A stretch of DNA of 12,957 nucleotides. Origin: JAEZFI01 sp044508215. Its GTDB lineage: Bacteria; Actinomycetota; Acidimicrobiia; Acidimicrobiales; Microtrichaceae. The stretch spans positions 1 through 12,957 of the forward strand of contig JBIQID010000091.1 in assembly GCA_044508215.1 (NCBI GenBank), in the 5' to 3' direction. The position numbers and the translations under genes were made by a program. A model generated the notes under the pieces. The model saw nothing but the letters and a program-made list of their open reading frames with translations. It was not told the DNA's origin and did no database searches. The first letter of the stretch is position 1; each line of letters begins with the position of its first letter. Of this stretch, positions 11,444-12,957 are shown piece after piece.

Positions 11444-12802
11444 TCAGATCGCCGCGGCGAGCTGATCGTCCAGCCACTGCGACGGCTGGCGACGGCGTGC
11501 GATCGCCAGGCGTGCACGCCCCTGCCGTTCGCGCTCCTGGCGGCTGCGGACCAACCCGGCCTCGATCGCGTCGGCAGTCGCGCTGACGTCGAACGGGTTC
11601 ACGAGGTCGCAGTGGTGGCCCAGCTCCGCGGCGACCCCGGCGCGCTCGCTCAGCACGATCGACGGCCAGGCGTCGTTGATGAGCGTCGCCTCCTTCGCCA
11701 CGAGGTTCAGCCCGTCCCGCACGGGGTTCACGAGCACCACGTCGGCGAGGCGGAGCGCGGCGAGGGAGCGCGGGTAGTCGTCGTCGTCCTCCCAGATCAC
11801 CACCGGACCCCACCGGGCGACCAGGCGCTCGACGGCGGTGACGCACTCCTCGTGGTAGCGCCGGTACTCCTCCACACCCTGCCGCGACGGGTAGCAGAAG
11901 GCGCCGAACACCACCTGCTCCGCCAGCTCGGGGCGCCGCCGGAGCACCAGGTCGAACGCGGTGAAGCCGCGCAACAGGTTCTTCGACAGCTCGATGCGGT
12001 CGACCCGCACAAGGAACCGCCGGTCGCCCACCGCCGAGCGGAGGCGGGTCATCTGCGACGTCACGTCCAGCTCAGAGGCTCGCTGCACGAGCGCGTCGGC
12101 GTCCACGTTGAGCGGCGCGACGAACGTGGAGGGCACCTTCAGCCCGCCGTCGACCGCTGTCGCCCTGAACCGTTCCGCCCACTCCCCGGTGTGGAAGCCG
12201 CAGGCGTCGAAGCCCGTGAGCCCCTCGAGCAGCTCACGCCGCACGTCGGAGGGCAGCGTCAGGGCCTCGTCGCTCGAGCAGAACGGCGTGTGGTGGAAGT
12301 GCACGCTGCGGAGGTCCGGGCGGAGCTCCCGCAGGCGGTGGCCCACGAGCGACAGGTGGTAGTCCTGCACCAGCACCACGGCGCCCTCGGGGGCTGCGTC
12401 GGCAGTCGCCTGGGCGAACCGATCGTTCACCTCGCGGTAGGCGTCCCAGGCGGCGCGCCACTCGTCGTCGAACGCAGGGGAGCGCACCGGGTCGAACAGC
12501 CCGTGGTGGAGGAACCAGAGCGTCTCGTTCGACACGACGTCGTAGGCCGACCGGTACGTCGCCGGATCCACGTCGAGGAGGGTGAGGCGGAACCCGGCGG
12601 CATCCCGGGGGCCTCCCGCGGCGACCTCACGGTCGGCGTCGCTGAGCGCAGCGGCGATCCACGCCGTCCCCGATCCGTCGCCGAGCGTGCCCAGCCCGGC
12701 GACCAGGCCGCCGCCCCCGCGGCGCTCGACGAGCTCCCCGCCCTCCCGCGCGAAGGAGACGGGGCCACGGTTCGAGACGATCACGACGGGTCGGTCAGGC
12801 AC
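11444..12802 (-). CDS. otsA: Trehalose-6-phosphate synthase (GT20 family)
   Basis: A 452-residue cytoplasmic glycosyltransferase that joins a nucleotide-activated glucose to glucose 6-phosphate, the first step of trehalose synthesis. GT20 residues are present: R12 in SNRGPV, the GGGGLVAGL loop (30-38), W96 in ETLWFLHH, D147 in VQDYHL, H171 in HFHHTPF, R269 and K274 in VRVDRIELSKNLLRGF, and D363/E371 in NPVRDGLNLVAKE, where donor phosphates bind. It is slightly shorter than E. coli OtsA (474). The donor-site segment reads ELSKNLLRGF rather than the E. coli-like DYSKGLPxR, so donor use (UDP-, GDP- or ADP-glucose) and even acceptor are less certain. GTG 12802 has no ribosome binding site but has a TAGGGT -10 box 6 nt upstream, so it is probably leaderless. 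It is convergent with otsB and divergent from the glycerate kinase. Confidence 0.92.
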   Translation of the reverse strand: MPDRPVVIVSNRGPVSFAREGGELVERRGGGGLVAGLGTLGDGSGTAWIAAALSDADREVAAGGPRDAAGFRLTLLDVDPATYRSAYDVVSNETLWFLHHGLFDPVRSPAFDDEWRAAWDAYREVNDRFAQATADAAPEGAVVLVQDYHLSLVGHRLRELRPDLRSVHFHHTPFCSSDEALTLPSDVRRELLEGLTGFDACGFHTGEWAERFRATAVDGGLKVPSTFVAPLNVDADALVQRASELDVTSQMTRLRSAVGDRRFLVRVDRIELSKNLLRGFTAFDLVLRRRPELAEQVVFGAFCYPSRQGVEEYRRYHEECVTAVERLVARWGPVVIWEDDDDYPRSLAALRLADVVLVNPVRDGLNLVAKEATLINDAWPSIVLSERAGVAAELGHHCDLVNPFDVSATADAIEAGLVRSRQERERQGRARLAIARRRQPSQWLDDQLAAAI

Positions 12803-12808
12803 CGGACC

Positions 12809-12814
12809 ACCCTA
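12809..12814 (-). promoter_or_regulatory. -10 box of a leaderless promoter for otsA
   Basis: On the minus strand TAGGGT ends 6 nt before the GTG start of otsA, the spacing expected if the message begins at the start codon. The same TAGGGT box is used before the LytR_C-otsB unit, so both halves of the trehalose pathway share a promoter form. No Shine-Dalgarno sequence is present. Confidence 0.6.
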
Positions 12815-12841
12815 GACAGGGGCCTCCGAGGCGCCCGCCCG

Positions 12842-12847
12842 TACGCT
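12842..12847 (+). promoter_or_regulatory. -10 box of a leaderless promoter for the glycerate kinase gene
   Basis: TACGCT (TANNNT class) is followed by 6 nt and then GTG 12854, with no Shine-Dalgarno sequence. It lies 27 bp from the otsA -10 box in divergent orientation, so the two upstream promoter regions overlap and a single regulator could act on both. Confidence 0.55.
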
Positions 12848-12853
12848 CGTCGT

Positions 12854-12957
12854 GTGCCCCGTCGCAGAGCTCGCAGCAGCTGGCCCGTGCTGGTGGCCGC
12901 TCCGGACAAGTTCCGCGGCACCGCCACGGCGCCCGAGGTGTGCGAAGCGATCCGCCG
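12854..12957 (+). CDS. Glycerate kinase, N-terminal fragment (cut by window end)
   Basis: Only the first 34 codons are in the window. After a basic leader (MPRRRARSSW) the sequence VLVAAPDKFRGTATAPEVCE matches the start of the GarK/GlxK-type glycerate kinase family, which begins with a strand and APDKFKG(S/T). Such enzymes phosphorylate D-glycerate, giving 2- or 3-phosphoglycerate. The GTG at 12854 was chosen because it is in frame and sits 6 nt after a -10 box, as for a leaderless gene. A GTG at 12887 (VLVAAP) would omit the basic leader. The assignment rests on a short but distinctive motif. Confidence 0.8.
   Translation, partial: MPRRRARSSWPVLVAAPDKFRGTATAPEVCEAIR

Overview
The window is a very GC-rich stretch with GTG starts, short or overlapping gene junctions, TANNNT-type -10 boxes placed directly before start codons (leaderless transcripts), and wax-ester-synthase/DGAT genes. 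Together these point to a high-GC actinomycete, and the gene mix fits the class Acidimicrobiia best. That placement is inference from gene content and style; no rRNA marker is present.

Layout. (1) 5-967 (-) encodes a DUF808/YedI-type membrane protein. (2) 968-1296 has no gene but is rich in structure: divergent promoter-like elements, a candidate structured small RNA on the + strand ending in a 13-bp hairpin, a degenerate tandem repeat of small hairpins, and a hairpin just after the next gene's stop. (3) 1297-2247 (-) is a secreted lipoprotein of unknown function. (4) 2386-6542 (-) is a neutral-lipid cluster. It reads, in transcription order, WS/DGAT acyltransferase B, a small amphipathic helical protein, WS/DGAT acyltransferase A, and a SAM-dependent methyltransferase joined to A by a 4-nt overlap. 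(5) 6665-8080 (-) is a DUF2254 membrane protein. (6) 8138-9975 (-) is modB-modC, the permease and ATPase of a molybdate-type ABC transporter. No modA is present; a 20-codon ORF overlaps the modB start where an upstream gene would normally sit. (7) 10100-11413 (+) is a membrane-anchored LytR_C-domain protein followed by trehalose-6-phosphate phosphatase (otsB). (8) 11444-12802 (-) is a GT20 trehalose-6-phosphate synthase (otsA), convergent with otsB. (9) 12854 to the window end (+) is the start of a glycerate kinase gene, divergent from otsA.

How it fits together. OtsA and OtsB form a two-step trehalose pathway, placed on opposite strands and meeting tail to tail. The two WS/DGAT enzymes would make triacylglycerol or wax ester from acyl-CoA. 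The small helical protein between them has the size and character expected of a lipid-droplet coat (phasin-like) protein, though that role is inferred from context only. The modBC pair would import molybdate or a related oxyanion, with its binding protein supplied from elsewhere or replaced.

The most promising undescribed items are the candidate small RNA at about 1067-1170 and the small helical protein at 4726-5082 as a possible lipid-droplet protein. Nothing in the window looks like a phage, transposon, CRISPR array or defence system.
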